A DNA stretch of 64,000 bases, taken from assembly GCA_047967505.1 (NCBI GenBank), contig CM106539.1; one strand, 5' to 3'. The stretch comes from Dipteris shenzhenensis. Its lineage: Eukaryota > Polypodiophyta > Polypodiopsida > Gleicheniales. A program made the translations under genes and the position numbers. Under the pieces are notes generated by a model that made no database searches, was not told the DNA's origin, and saw only the letters and a list, made by a program, of their open reading frames with translations. Shown here one piece after another: positions 22,781 to 34,525 of the stretch (within the stretch, counting starts at the first letter, position 1; each line of letters opens with the position of its first letter).

Positions 22781-23653
22781 GTTTTAATACATTTCACTTT
22801 CTTTGGTATACTTGAATACCTTAACTTGAAACGATATGACCTAAGTATTCAATGTGATCTTGAAAGAATAGACTCTTCTCATGATTGATGTATAATTGAT
22901 TTTCTTTTAAAAGAGAAAAAGTCAATTTCAGATGTTCCTTGTGATCTTTAGTATTCTTGCTAAAATTCAATGTCATCAAAGAATACCACTACACAATGTT
23001 GATGCTTTAGAAAGATTCGGTTCATCATTCTACTAAAAGTAGCTGGAGCATTGGTCAAACCAAATGGCATAACCAAAAACTCGTAATGACCCGTTTGCGT
23101 TCTAAAAGCCGTTTTATAGACATCTTCTTCTGTCATTCTAACTTGATGATAACCAGATTTAAGATAAATCTTGCTAAAGACTTTATCTCCTCTCAACTTG
23201 TCAAGTAAATCACCTACTCTTGGAATTGGATACTGATTCTTGACAGTGAGTTTATTAAGTGCTCTATAGTCCACACACATTCTAAATGTGCCATTTTTCT
23301 TTTTCACAAAAAAGGAATGGAGCACGATATAGGGAGCTACTTGGTCTAATCAACTTGCTTTTCAGTAATTTTTCTATTTGTCTTTGAATCTCTTTTCGTT
23401 CTAAGATGTTTACTTGACATGGAGCTCTATAAGGAGGTGAATTTTCATGTAAAATTTCTATGCAATGATCTTCAGGTCTAGACTTAGGTAAACCTAGGGG
23501 TAATTCGTGCAAGAAACAATGTGAAAATTGCGAGATAGAATCTTTGAAATCATCATTCAATTTAATTTGTGCGGCAATAATCGAATTAACCAAAACTAAA
23601 AATGATTTTTTATCTTTCCTAAAAGCCCTTTTAGCTTGTGTGTGATTCAACAA
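22781..23653 (-). pseudogene. Gypsy element 3 reverse transcriptase (truncated, frameshifted)
   Basis: The 23,653-23,282 frame gives the region ahead of RT (ELPLGLPKSRPEDHCIEI, SPPYRAPCQVN). The overlapping 23,325-22,960 frame gives RT motifs [40 protein letters not shown] and the active-site loop VVVFFDDI (FFDD codons at 22,972-22,983). After a frameshift the thumb follows in another frame (DHKEHLKLTFSLLKENQLYI, FQDHIEYLGHIVSS) up to a final KTWP at about 22,781. The catalytic aspartates remain, but the frame is broken between the finger and palm regions and again after the active site. Confidence 0.82.
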
Positions 23654-24535
23654 AGAATTTATTTCATTCTTTATTTGTCCCTTTAAACAAATTCTTCTAT
23701 CATTATGTGTGATCTAGATTTGTTGAGTGTTATAGTCAACATCAAGATTAAATTAATGTCGCCATGGCATTCTCAAAATTATATCTTTTTCACTTAGAGG
23801 AGTCACTAAGAAATTTCTCTTTTCTTTGTATGGATCAATCGTGAGATCTAAATGTTTCACTTCATTCAGACAATTATATCTAGTTCCAGTAAAAGTAGCT
23901 TTAACCTTATAATGTGTTAGTGAAACTTTAAGATTCATTGCTTTTACTAATCATTCAGAAATAAAGTCGTGTGTACTTCCGTCATCATGAAGAATAACAA
24001 TTTCTTTCCCATTTATTTTTCCTTTCATTTTTAACAAGGCATAAGGAGAAAACTTACATGATTTACTTGAGTAAGAAGTACCCTTTTGCTTGACTTCGTC
24101 GATTGCGTTAATCTTTGCGGTTGATGCCTTCTTCTTTTACGGATAATTATTTGCATAATGTCCCTCTTTGTGATAGTTGAAACAAGTTCCCTTCTTCAAG
24201 TCGGTCTTCTTTTCTTCTTTTGATTTGTTGTGATCCTTCAAAGATGTCGTCAATGGTGTAAAGCAAGAATACGGTTTGAACTTAAACTTCTTGTCCCTCT
24301 TTTGAAAAAGAACAAAAGTTTTATTCTTTTCTCCATCCTTGGGTATTCCATTCTTTCTTTCACAATTTGTAGCAAGTGATATAGTCGAACTCAAGGAATG
24401 AGGATTAAATATGTTGATCTCAGCTTTTATTTTACCCCTAAGACTAGATACAGATTTCCTCTTTTGTTCTTTCTCATAAATTCTATCTATGGTTTGAAGT
24501 TGAATGAGAGATTGCCAGAATCTCTCAATATACAA
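23654..24535 (-). pseudogene. Gypsy element 3 gag C-terminus and protease region
   Basis: The 24,535-24,137 frame is lysine-rich and ends with a zinc knuckle, CFNYHKEGHYANNY (24,143-24,184), in which the second and fourth ligands are tyrosine instead of cysteine. Both changes are TGT-to-TAT. Downstream, 24,136-23,939 is broken by stops and should hold the protease start. 23,938-23,753 resembles the second half of a retropepsin-type domain (LTHYKVKATFTGT, LDLTIDPYKEKRNFLV, IILRMPW). Expected activities are RNA binding by the knuckle and polyprotein cleavage. Neither can work as it stands. Confidence 0.65.
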
Positions 24536-24642
24536 AGCAACAGTCTCTTTTCTAATTGATGCAAACTATCCCATTGTTGATAGACTTTTGACTTGAAATG
24601 CGTCAAAAGAAAGTCTTTCTTTAATCTTTTCTTCAATTCCTT

Positions 24643-25078
24643 TCAAGCAGTTAGTCGTCTTTTACTGCTTTTGACCACATTCCACCATAGTGCTGCATTG
24701 TCAACAAGATGATTAACATCACATTTAATTTTGTCTTTTTCAGGAAACTTTTCACCTTGGAAATAATCATCATGTTGGCTAATCCATGCTAAAACAAAAT
24801 TTGCATCTTTCTTCCCGTCATATTTTTGAAAAAGATTTCCCACTAATTTTATTTTCCTTCTTTTCTCTCAATGCAAATTTAACAGCTCTACAAATCACTC
24901 CCTCAGAATCGGATCCTAAAGTACTCTCATCTCTCGCATGTCTCTTCCTTTTCTTATTCTTAGTTCTCTCAAGATCTTTCTCTAATTTCTCTCGATGGTC
25001 TCTCTCTTGTAAAAGTTGAAGGTGAAGTGCATTAATTTGCTCTTGAATCGTTGGAGATGGTGGAAGATGCTGTGCCAT
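24643..25078 (-). pseudogene. Gypsy element 3 gag N-terminal half
   Basis: The 25,078-24,818 frame starts MAQHLPPSPTIQEQINALHL and continues as a charged coiled-coil-like stretch (LLQERDHREKLEKDLERTK) and a basic KNKKRKRHAR patch. The overlapping 24,843-24,643 frame holds the capsid start (KYDGKKDANFVLAWISQHDDYF, DNAALWWNVVKSS), matching Retrotrans_gag. One frameshift separates them. The remaining capsid sequence to 24,536 is also out of frame. Confidence 0.7.
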
Positions 25079-26061
25079 TTTGTGAAAGGAAATAAAACCA
25101 AATAAATTCTCTTAAACACTCGATATTTACTCAATTGTTTCACTTATCCCTTGTGCTCTCGCCACCCAAGTTGAGAGTGTCCACCAGCGTTGTAAATCAT
25201 CTTCGCCAAGATCCGCAATACCAACTTTACGATGCTATCAATATGTGAGAGAATCTTCTTGACGCTTAGTGAAAAGAGCTTTACGGCTTCTGGATGTTGC
25301 CGAATATGAAGTTGTTGGAGTAGAAGAGCCTCCATAAATCAGCTCGAAGAAAGCTATCCATTTGCTTGAGTTATGAGGGAAATAGTGCAGAAATAAAGGG
25401 GGTAGAAGAGGAGAAGAGAACTTTGATAAGTTGTTGAGGGCTTTGATAACTTATCAGATAAGTTCTCATTCTCTTATCATTGAAAAACTACACTTATCAT
25501 CTTATTTCACATTTTTTCCTCTGATAAGCACGTTTGGACCCGCTTCTGTGGTCAATCTTAGCCTGAACGTATTGGGGAATTGGATTCAGAGGCCCTGAAA
25601 ATGCCAAAGCCGACTCCACAAGAGATTCTGTTGCCAAAATTTCATGGCCTCTTCTTCTCTTTCTCGCGGATGGAGGTTGATCTCGTAGGAAGAGTTACTT
25701 GCTATTTTTTTAGTCGGCTGATTGTTTTTTGCCGATTGGAGAAGCTTGGAGGGAGGACTTGGAGGGCATTTGCATTGGAGAAGAGAGGTAAGGATTGAAT
25801 AGAGAGGTATGAGAGGGAGAGGGAGACGGCCCGTCGACGGTGATCACAAACAGAGAAAAAAAACTTTGTTTTTCTTCTCAAAAGATTGACTTTAGTCAAG
25901 AAGATAAGGGGGCCCAAAAATTAAAGCTCAAATTTGCCACTCTCCCAAGTACCATTTGAACTACTCCTTGAAATCTGAGACAGTGGCTGCTTGAGCTCTC
26001 TTCCCAACACTTCTTTGGAGAAGTACTTCCCAATTTCAGGTCCTCGTGGAGCGTAGCAAGT

Positions 26062-26073
26062 GCTCTGATACCA
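26062..26073 (-). promoter_or_regulatory. tRNA-Met primer-binding site, 5' end of gypsy element 3
   Basis: The + strand gctctgatacca gives TGGTATCAGAGC on the minus strand, about 980 bp upstream of gag. Sequence to the right is LTR-like, with a TATA box on the minus strand at 26,214-26,222 (+ tatttataa). The exact LTR edge next to the site is unclear because the bases ahead of it read ...TTTGAG instead of ...CA. Confidence 0.65.
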
Positions 26074-26074
26074 C

Positions 26075-28510
26075 TCAAACATGAATAACAATTCTAACAC
26101 ATACAATAGCATCAAAAATTGAATATGCACGGAAACTCATGAAAAGACAAGAAGTAATCACTAGGTACAATCTCCCCCCTCGAGGTGTGTGGCTCATGAT
26201 CCCACACCAAGAGTATTTATAACATTGAAATAAGAGCATGAGCCATTGATACAAAGTTATGTATTCATCTCTTGAACATCCCTTTTCCATACTTTTCACT
26301 CGAGCATCCTTTTACCATACTTTTCTCTCTATCACTTATTTACTCACGATCTCATCCAAAATTACATGCCAAAAGTGGGAAGGCTTTTGAGCACTCTCCC
26401 TTATCAAAATGTAATGACTCTTGGCCATTTAATACATTTAGTAGCACTAGCATAAAACCATGGCATTTAGCCTTTATTCCTTTGAGCTTGTTTGCTCCCA
26501 TCTGTCCATGTCATTTCTTATACTCAATAAACGAATTCACCATTAGTCAAATACTTAGCTAAATGATATACATCAAATGATTAGCCAATCATGCTAAGTA
26601 ATGGTCTTTACAAATGACTACCCATTAATGTGAGTATTTATTAATGGCATCACCCATGATACTTATTAATGGCACACATTTAGTTAGGCATCCCTAACTA
26701 AACCAAAGTATTAAGTAGAACTCCCGCCATGTCTAGTGCGATCCTATAAATACTTTACGTCATTTCAAACAAGAGTTTAGAGAAATACTTTCTCATAACA
26801 CAAGCATATAAGGTGAAACCTATGCTTGCAAACTGTGACATAAAATTTGGTAGATGCATTAAAAACTACCTAACAAACAAGACATAGAAGTGCATCTTCA
26901 CTGCGTGCTAGAAGCAACTCCAATAGGCATGATAGTGACATATTGTAGTCTTTGTGTCATGTAGCTATGCCCCTTCCAATGTGACTCTATGCTCTATGCA
27001 CTCTCACCTTAACCACGTGTGCAACCTGATTAAGCTTACTAACTATGCAATCTCACCTTAACCACTTGTGCAACTTGATTAAGCTTGCTAACTATGCCTG
27101 AAGAGTGGTGAACAAGTTTCATGCCACTTCATCTATCACTGTGCTTTTCAAACACTAATTCTCTTGAAGATGAGCTTTTTTTTCATCATGAAGCCTTTAA
27201 CAATTTCTCCTCCATCATCTCTCGTGCTCCACCCAATGCATTTGAGAGCATCTCTTGTGTTACTGTGACATCTGTTCAAGGCTTTACATCTTTGTCATTG
27301 TACAAAGAGAAATCTATTGGGACTTCTTTCATTCACAAAGTGCCAAAATAACATCTTTGCAAAGTACAAAGGAACATCCCCATGGTGAGATCTTTGCCAT
27401 ATTCATCAATGTATATATCATGTGCTCACACACGAATCTCTAAATGCATGCAATCAATAATCTTCTATCTCCCATACCACTCAGTGGGCTAAGAACTACA
27501 CGTCAAGCACCTTTGCCTTCTTTGGCTTCCCTCACATTTAGATTGCTCCCTCTCTTCATCTACTAACAAAATGGATAACACATCCTCCTTGGACACCAAC
27601 ATTTTGATGTCCTTGCACTAAGAGCCCTTAGGATCTACCCACTATGAGGTGCATTGAATAATGTCTAGCAAGCATTGAAGAGGTGCAGTAGAAATACTTT
27701 GCCATGTGCTCAAACACGCACAGATTTCATGGGCATTCTCCTCCTTTACTTGAGCCTTCTCTCGTGTAAGACGTCTCTTCCTTAATCTTTTGGTTTTTTC
27801 ATTGTGATGTGGCTCATCTCCTGACATTTTGGCTTTTGACGTATCATTTTCATAATCGTGTACCATTTTTTCGCCTCGCAACCATAATGTATCCAATAGT
27901 ATGCGGTACATGTTGAATGTCATTGTGAAGTAAGCCCTAGTTTCCTTAACACATATATCCTGGAGCATACCCTTTGCCATAACCAATTGTTGATGCACCA
28001 TATGAATCTTGAAGGGTGATGATTTTAAGTTCAATTTCACTTGGGTGGTCAAAGTCTCCTCCACTATTATGTTCTTGTTGGGTGATGTTGGATGGGCTTA
28101 GTATAGCGGGGAGCGATTTCCAATAATTGGCCTTTTGAAATCACTATTTAGGTAACATAATTTCTTCCAAGCTACATTGATCTTATTATGATCCATTGGG
28201 GTGCCTTCCTTTTCATCATCACTTTTTGGCATGTCTCTACTTTGATGTTGAGCCTAAATGCATTCTACCATATTCATCAATTTAAATGTATTTTAGTTCG
28301 TCTCTCACCTCTACCAAAGGCTCTTTCTACCTCAATGCCTTGGTGATCTGAGTTGCCATTGCATTCTCTTCCTTCCATTGAAACCCTAGCTCTTTTAGGT
28401 TCCCTTAATCCATGTGGTCCCCCATTTTGGGTTTCTTGCAATTTTGTGATCACATTTGTTTCAATGGGTGGCAAAACCAAGCCTATGGTCTCATACCTAC
28501 TCATCATGGT
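26075..28510. other. Probable LTR sequence then degenerate intergenic DNA
   Basis: The left part is the presumed 5' LTR of gypsy element 3, right end not determined. Further right are minus-strand open frames at 28,064-27,642 (140 residues, with a basic KRLRKRRLTREKAQVKEE stretch) and 28,507-28,277 (76 residues). They show no family that I recognise. They sit downstream of the gag remnant at 28.9-29.7 kb in the same orientation, so they could be decayed pieces of that element. I do not claim a gene here. Confidence 0.35.
26998..27097. repeat. 49-bp tandem duplication
   Basis: tctcaccttaaccacKtgtg at 27,002 recurs at 27,051. Each copy runs through to ...cttRctaactatgc. Three substitutions separate the copies. 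Confidence 0.9.
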
Positions 28511-28619
28511 AATAGCTACTTAATCCATAACCTACATGCCTTCTTTTGGTGACCTTCCTTGTTGTAGTAGAAGAACATGTGGTACTAGCATACTTGGGAT
28601 GTCTGCTTGATATAGTCTC

Positions 28620-28623
<4 letters not shown>

Positions 28624-28672
<49 letters not shown>

Positions 28673-28711
28673 CCTCCCTCCCTCCCTCCCTCCCTCCCTC
28701 CCTCCCTCCCT

Positions 28712-28769
<58 letters not shown>

Positions 28770-28802
28770 CTCTCAGTCTCTGTCTCTCTGTCTCTGTCTC
28801 TT

Positions 28803-28859
<57 letters not shown>
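28624..28859. repeat. Compound (TC)n(CCCT)n(TC)n microsatellite
   Basis: About 236 bp: a TC run, then about 13 CCCT units, then a longer TC run interrupted by a few CAG/TGTC variants, then TC again. The long open frames across it on both strands (Leu-Ser on +, Arg-Glu on -) are products of the repeat and are not genes. Confidence 0.97.
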
Positions 28860-28909
28860 ACCCCCCCTAGTGGTCTTTTATCTTCCATTTTGCTTTTGTT
28901 GAACCATCA

Positions 28910-29700
28910 TTCTTTGGTTGTGCGGCCTGAATGATTGCATATGTTATAGTATTACCATGATTGACATTTTTTGCTAGTATGTCCATCCACTTTGAAATCA
29001 GTGCACCGAACTTCTCCTTTTTCTAGAAATCCACCAATTCCCATCTCTTTGTAAGCTTTTTTAGTGCCTCTTTTAATCTTTATTGAATCTTTTTTTAAAA
29101 CTAGCTCATCTTCTCTTCTTTGATGTCCCATCCACGACGACCATCTTTTTCACTTTTTGGGCTCAATCATGATCTTGATTACAATTGCCTTATGCTATAA
29201 TTCATCATAGTTCCTTGTTAGATTTGTGATTCCATACTTCTCAACTCTGCACCATTGGTGAGGCCGCTCAATGAAGTGTGATTGATTTGTGATTGGCGAG
29301 CATCCTTGTTTACACTGCAAAGTTACACTAATTCTCTAGATTTTTGCTTGATTTTTTCTTGAGCTTGAGCATCATGTCTTCCTTACTAACTTGTGTTGAA
29401 ACCTCTTCAAGAAGGCTTCCCTCCAGGAAGTCCACATCATGAAATGACTTTTTGGACATTGGTCAAACCACTTGATGGCTTTATCTTTGAATTTCACGGA
29501 AGAGTATCCCAAGTACTCCTTCTGTATATTGCATTGTAATAGTTCTACAATTCATATAAGCTTTGCAAAGTAAAGAGGCTCATTTCACTCTCTTGTCCTT
29601 TGTAATTTTGAAAATTGATCCTTACCTTTGGTCTTACCATTGTTAGGAAATTCGCCCTTAGAGTTGTTGTTGGGATCTCTGTGAATCTCATTTTCTTTTT
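28910..29700 (-). pseudogene. Gypsy-type gag remnant with altered zinc knuckle
   Basis: On the minus strand, with many stops, fragments of a Retrotrans_gag domain can be followed: FKDKAIKWFDQCPKSHF and WTSWREAFLKRFQ match its conserved tryptophan/phenylalanine pattern. Further on is CTDFKVDGHTSKKC at 28,964-29,005, which has the spacing of a C-x2-C-x4-H-x4-C knuckle with phenylalanine at the second cysteine. No pol follows before the microsatellite. Old relic. Confidence 0.5.
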
Positions 29701-29707
29701 CTTCTTT

Positions 29708-30700
29708 GAAAAAAAGAGACGTCAATTAATAATGAAAGAATCTCCAAGAGCAAAGCTCAGTGGAAAAGGACATCAAGCAAGGCATGCGTGAATAAAACCA
29801 AAACCAAATCAACCTCTTATAATAGAGTGAGGTTAAGGCTGATAGTGCCCTGTGGAGGATTCCAACAAGAATGGGGAGGCACTGCACTCCCTCAAGAAAA
29901 CATTCCTCGTAGAAGCTACCTGTGAAGACCCTTGCATAGTCCTCCAAATGGCTACTGTGTATATCGTGTTTATCCAAATACTAGCCAATATGTATGCTAA
30001 GTGGACCTAGGAAAACTCCAAGGCCTCTATACATCTAGATCTCCAAATTTGCCATGCTGGTATACTCACTTGAATCTCCCACAAAGTATCCATAGATGCA
30101 TGTGTTGTGTAAGTTTGTATAGAGATCTAGGAACCTCATCCTGAGAATATGACTCAACCAAATGTCATTGAATCAAAAGAACCCAACAAGAGTCATGTCT
30201 CATAAAACACCAAAGGCCTCAAAAGAGACAGCCATCCTACCAAGCCCTCGGTCATGAAAAAAGGAGAATGCATACAGGTGCTCAATAGTCTAGCAATCCC
30301 CTTCCAAATGATCCTCGATTGTTCGCAGTCCCATAAGAGATGTTGAATAGACTCATTAGCAAAGAGGCAACGAGAACATGTGGAATCAACCTGAACTTTG
30401 ACCTCCACTGGTTCATGGTAATCCATCCATGAATAGAAAGATAAAAGGTAAGTGTGATTTTTCTATTCTTGAGGGATTCCCAGAGTCTCTTCCAAAAGGA
30501 ATTTTGCAGATAAGTAGAAAGATGAAAATTCTCCCAATGAGGAACTCTCGTGGATTTTTAGCCCTTAAGGTTGAGTTGAAAGCTCTTGGCATTACTAATC
30601 GTGTATTGAAAGAAGTGGAGACTCTTCCTTAGGCGCCCTCTTATGACCCGGATTAGGTCCTAAGTACCTTCCTTACTCCAAAAAGCATTGTTCCACATGA
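29708..30700 (-). pseudogene. 5'-truncated LINE remnant (ORF2 C-terminus and 3' end)
   Basis: The 30,426-30,193 frame has a zf-RVT domain, the zinc-binding tail of plant L1 ORF2: CSRCLFANESIQHLLWDCEQSRIIW. Upstream in another frame is KRLWESLKNRKITLTFYLS, the segment that normally precedes it. The 3' end, around 29,708-30,060, is homologous to 45,215-45,551 (shared 'aaaaaagagac' edge and 'catagtcctccaaatggc' type words), so both come from one LINE family. Frameshifts are present. The left boundary is set by that shared edge. The right boundary is vague. Confidence 0.65.
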
Positions 30701-30861
30701 CCTACAACGCTAACAAGCTGAAATGCAATATGCAAAGAATATCATCCATCAATCAAGATAACCTTCCCCTAGATTGAACATCAAAGACCAAGGTATCCTT
30801 GTCTAACCCTTGAGCCCCACAACCTAAAGTGGGGTCCATGATCTTGTAAAGGCTCATAAGC

Positions 30862-30930
30862 ACCCAAAAGAACCCAATCCAGGGTATGGCTCCTACACAC
30901 CCAAAAGAACCCAATACAAGGGTATGGCAC
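30862..30930. repeat. Short duplication 'acccaaaagaacccaatMcaRgggtatggc'
   Basis: Two adjacent imperfect copies of about 37 bp within LINE-flanking DNA. Confidence 0.8.
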
Positions 30931-31330
30931 CTAGCCATACACCATGTGTAGGAGTAGTGATGGCAGCTAACAACAAGCAAAGAGCCACAAACTTAAAGGG
31001 ATTCTCCCTAGTTTAGAGGCTACTATTGGCACAAATCCTTAAGGTCATTTTGAGAGAAAGGATTAGTCAAAATCTACCTTGTTGCTAGTACCGAATAACA
31101 TGGGAGTTGGAGCTACTTTTGCGGCATTCTTTGCTTTAGATATCTCCATTTTAAGAGCTGCTTGCAAGAACTGACAAAGCTAAGGAAAGGAACTGTCCGT
31201 GACTTCAACAGAAAGCAAGAGCTTTACCTCATTTTTGAAGGAGTCAGAAGTCATGTTTTTGGTCTTGCTATCCTATCACAAAAATAGCCAAGAAGGGCTG
31301 GGATGCCGGGCTAAGGAAAAGAGTAGGAGC

Positions 31331-31392
31331 GACAAGCCTAAGGGGGAGGCAACTAAAGGAGTGACAAGCCTAAGGGGGAGGCAACTAAAGGG
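31331..31392. repeat. 32-bp tandem duplication
   Basis: gacaagcctaagggggaggc followed by aactaaaggRg appears at 31,331 and again at 31,363, almost identical. Confidence 0.92.
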
Positions 31393-31439
31393 GCAGAGCT
31401 AGCTGCTGGAGGGGAGATGGAGTAATTACGATGGGAGCA

Positions 31440-32400
31440 ACACATGCTGTGATATGTCAAATTTCCACTTTGGATGGTGTTGCTCATGTTCATCTCTAGC
31501 ATGGATTTCCTCGTAGTCACTCACAAGCTATTGCATGTTTGGTTATTCCCCACTCCTCTCAACTAATATCTTTATCATTTTCAATTTTGGGTTGAACATG
31601 TTGCCCACGTTCTTATTTGGCTTGGATTTTCTCTTGTTCAATGAGAAGCTTCTACAAGTTTGATTATTCAATCCTGTCATCCATCCTTCTCTTCCCTATT
31701 GATATTTCTATTTTCCATTAAGATCTTGCATTTGCCTCTATGCAGACATTCATTTTGCACTAATTTGCCTTGCACCTTTTATGTTCAGCACACCTCGCAC
31801 CAATGTATATGGTTCATGTAACATGTTGCTAAATTTGGTTCCCTCCCTTGACTTTGTGATTTATTGAGGTAGTGCTTCCTGACTTTGTGATGTGATATGT
31901 CTAGATCCCTTTAGAGGAAAAGCCATGACTCTCTTGGCCTTCTTGTGCTCCTTCCTCTCTATTGTCCTTGGTGACCACATTGCTTATGTTCTCGTTAGGC
32001 CCACAATGTTACGGTGAGCTTATGCTCCTAGTTGCCTCTAGTTGGGATTTTCTCATCGTTCAGTGAAAGCTTCTATAAGTTTGATTATTCACACCTACCA
32101 CCCACTCTTCTCAACAACTGATAGCTTTGTCATATTCATTTTGGGATGCTCAGATTGCCCATATTCTTCTTTGGCTTGGATTTCCTCATTGCTTAATGAA
32201 GAGCTTTTATGAGTTCGATTTGCAATCCTACCATTGATTCTTCTCCTCTTTGCTAATATTTTTATTGTCATTAAGCTCTCGCATCTCCTACCTGACATTA
32301 AGCTATCGCATCTCCATTTGTACCAAACATTCACTTTGCACTAATTTGCATTGCTTGCTTTCTTGCCTTCTCTGAACTCTTCTCTTTAGCACACCTAGAA
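31440..32400. repeat. Diverged repeat array (about four copies of a 120-170 bp module)
   Basis: A module with 'ttgcccaYRttcttRtttggcttggattttctc', then 'aatgaRaagcttYtaYaagtttgattattca', then an 'accatYcaYtcttctc' stretch recurs near 31,480, 31,600-31,700, 32,030-32,130 and 32,150-32,250. 'acattcaYtttgcactaatttgc' occurs at about 31,746 and 32,327. The copies are old and partly rearranged. No coding content. Confidence 0.6.
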
Positions 32401-33710
32401 TAAAACATATGCTTCATGTCCTTGACCTATAGATCATCTCTTGGTAATTGCATCAATGCTACATTATTGAATTCATTTGGATGTGAATAACTTCACTTTA
32501 TTATTATCTCAAAACTCAAATTTTTCAAGGTGTAGGAAGTAGGGTGTAGTGGACTGTGGAAAGTGATGATGATAGCTTTTCTAGTTGAAGAGACACTTGG
32601 ACAAGTTGACTTTGTAGAAGGATGTTTGCTCATGAAACTTCCACAGAGCTTTTTCACTTCTTGCATCTTGGCATTGATTTGGGATTGCATCTCGTTTGGA
32701 AGTTTCTAGTACCTCTTTCTTCCTTCCTTCCATCTTGTAGTTTTATCACCATCTTGCTCATTGGCACATCCAACACACAGACACTTTTCAATAGGATCCC
32801 AAAACTAGCTACAAAGTGGGGAGATAGTATGTAGATTTATACACTCAAACATGTATTTGGACTGCCTATGTGCATTTGGATTGCTTGTGCTTTGGGATTT
32901 GCGAAGGCTATATGCCTATTTTCATTATGCCTTACAACCTCATTGTTTGAAGGATGGGTTTAGCATGCATCAAGACCCCTTATGTAGAATTCTTATTTGG
33001 TGAATGCATAGAAACAGAAAGTGTATCAAGTGCTCAAAGTCTTGAAAAGGGTTGGGACAAAAAGGTGTTCCATTCATTGCTTTGTCATCTATGCAAGGTA
33101 GTTAGAACTGGCATTGATGTGCCATGTCCTTGTTAATACTCACACCCCTCGCACAATGATTAACATGTTGTTTGATAAATATAATGCATTTGTCTCAACA
33201 CTTCATAGAATTTGCAACACTCTCCCAATCATCAAAACTTGTAGATCTCCAAATTCATAGATTACTAGAATTAGCAAAACCACACGACAATCCTCTACAA
33301 ATGGACATTCATCCTTTTTATACAATCTGTTTGCAAATCTGTTTGCAATGCTTGGCATCTATTCCATGACTTAGGACTTTTGGAGGGTACTCTTTTACAT
33401 CTAGGCTTCTTAGTAGATCTTGCCAGTTAGATATATATTCTCTCTTTATCAAACAACCCATAGTCAAGTCCTTATCAAAGGTGTCAAAGGGAACACATTT
33501 CAAATTTCTAGATCTATGTTAAGGGATACCTACTTTCTCTATTGATTTCTCTCTTTGTGGCACAGGCTATTCTCAATCTAGGAGCCTAGAATTAAGACCA
33601 CCTATAAGATTATAGATAGCATGAGGAGTTGCTTGATAATAAACTAGAAAATGACACAATTTCCTGTATAGATGCCACATACCTTAGATGCTTACTTCCT
33701 TTATATTGGC
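32401..33710. other. Intergenic, nothing recognised
   Basis: Short open frames only. 'caaatctgtttgcaa' forms a small local repeat near 33,330-33,350. No domain, LTR edge or RNA gene that I can support. Confidence 0.5.
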
Positions 33711-33713
33711 CTT

Positions 33714-34029
33714 GGATATCGTTTGTTGCTCATTGCATTGTGTGAATCTCCTTTGGGTCTTCATTATAGGACAATCCAAATTATTTGGACTTTAGTGCAT
33801 GGCTTCCTTTGCCCTTAGTTTGGTCTTCTCGGATATCTTTCATTGCTCGTTGCATTGTCTGAATCCCCTTTGGTTCTTCATTGTAGGACAATCCAAATTA
33901 TTTGGACTTTAGTGCATGGCTTTCTTTGCCCTTTCATTGCATTGTTTGAATCTCCTTTGGGTCTTCATTGTAGGACAATCCAAATTATTTAGACTTTAGT
34001 GCATGGCTTTCTTTGCCCTTAGTTTGGTT
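33714..34029. repeat. Three-copy tandem repeat (units of 117, about 101 and about 98 bp)
   Basis: Each copy contains ttcattRtaggacaatcc, caaattattt, gactttagtgcatggctt and ctttgcccttagtttgg. Copies begin at about 33,714, 33,831 and 33,932. The second-to-third spacing is shorter because the third copy lacks the leading ggatatcttt part. High similarity, so fairly recent. Confidence 0.92.
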
Positions 34030-34099
34030 TTGTTAGTCCTTCACTTTGTTGTTAGACCCCTTCGGTCTGGGGGTTCAATAATGCACTAAAGTGCTAGAC

Positions 34100-34390
34100 C
34101 AAAATACTTGGTGTACTAAGGTAGTGTAATTTTTTTTTCAAGTTGTAAAGTTATCATACCAAGGCAATGTATTCTATTGCATGCTTTAGCTTTGCAATAC
34201 CAAGGAGATGGTCTCTTTCTGTACTAAGGTAATGTGTTCTATTTTCTACTTGAGTATGCTCACTAGAAACACAAAACTATAGGCACTATAGTTTGATAGT
34301 TTGTAAGTTGGAATAAGTTTTATCTTTTGGGTACTAGTATTTGTATACCAAGGTGATGTATTGTAGTAGTACACTATTTGTGCCTTAGCA
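34100..34390. repeat. Degenerate repeats of 'taccaaggYRatgta'
   Basis: Variants occur at about 34,113, 34,157, 34,198, 34,220 and 34,356 (for example gtactaaggtagtgta, taccaaggcaatgta, taccaaggtgatgta), with 'tttgcaata / tttgtagttt' spacers. The irregular spacing suggests an old minisatellite or LTR-internal repeats. It lies just left of the small LTR element. Confidence 0.55.
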
Positions 34391-34525
34391 TTGTAATATC
34401 AAGATAATATACAAAGATTATGTATTTAAACTTGAGAAATTACAATGGTAGTATTGAGGTTTAACGATACTAGTACTTGTAGTTTTGTAGTTTTTGCAAC
34501 ATGGTACATAATGTAGTTTTACAAG

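Larger units (their letters stand above)
22781..26074 (-). mobile_element. 3'-truncated Ty3/gypsy element (element 3)
   Basis: On the minus strand the order is primer-binding site (26,062-26,073), leader, gag (from 25,078), zinc knuckle, protease/linker and RT. The RT stops abruptly at about 22,781 in the middle of pol, where the 500-bp repeat unit begins. RNase H, integrase and the 3' LTR are absent, so the element was cut by deletion or by the rearrangement that made the repeat block. The 5' LTR should lie to the right of 26,074 but has no partner to define its end. The leader (25,079-26,061) has no recognisable coding content. Frameshifts and stops throughout show that it is dead. Confidence 0.78.

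Noticed and set aside
28546-28902. 118-residue + frame and 89-residue minus frame rich in Leu-Ser or Arg-Glu
   Set aside because: Direct translation of the TC/CCCT microsatellite; no codon structure beyond the repeat.
33714-34029. Regularly repeated units, considered as a CRISPR-like array
   Set aside because: Units are about 100 bp, adjoining and without unique spacers, in plant nuclear DNA; an ordinary tandem repeat.
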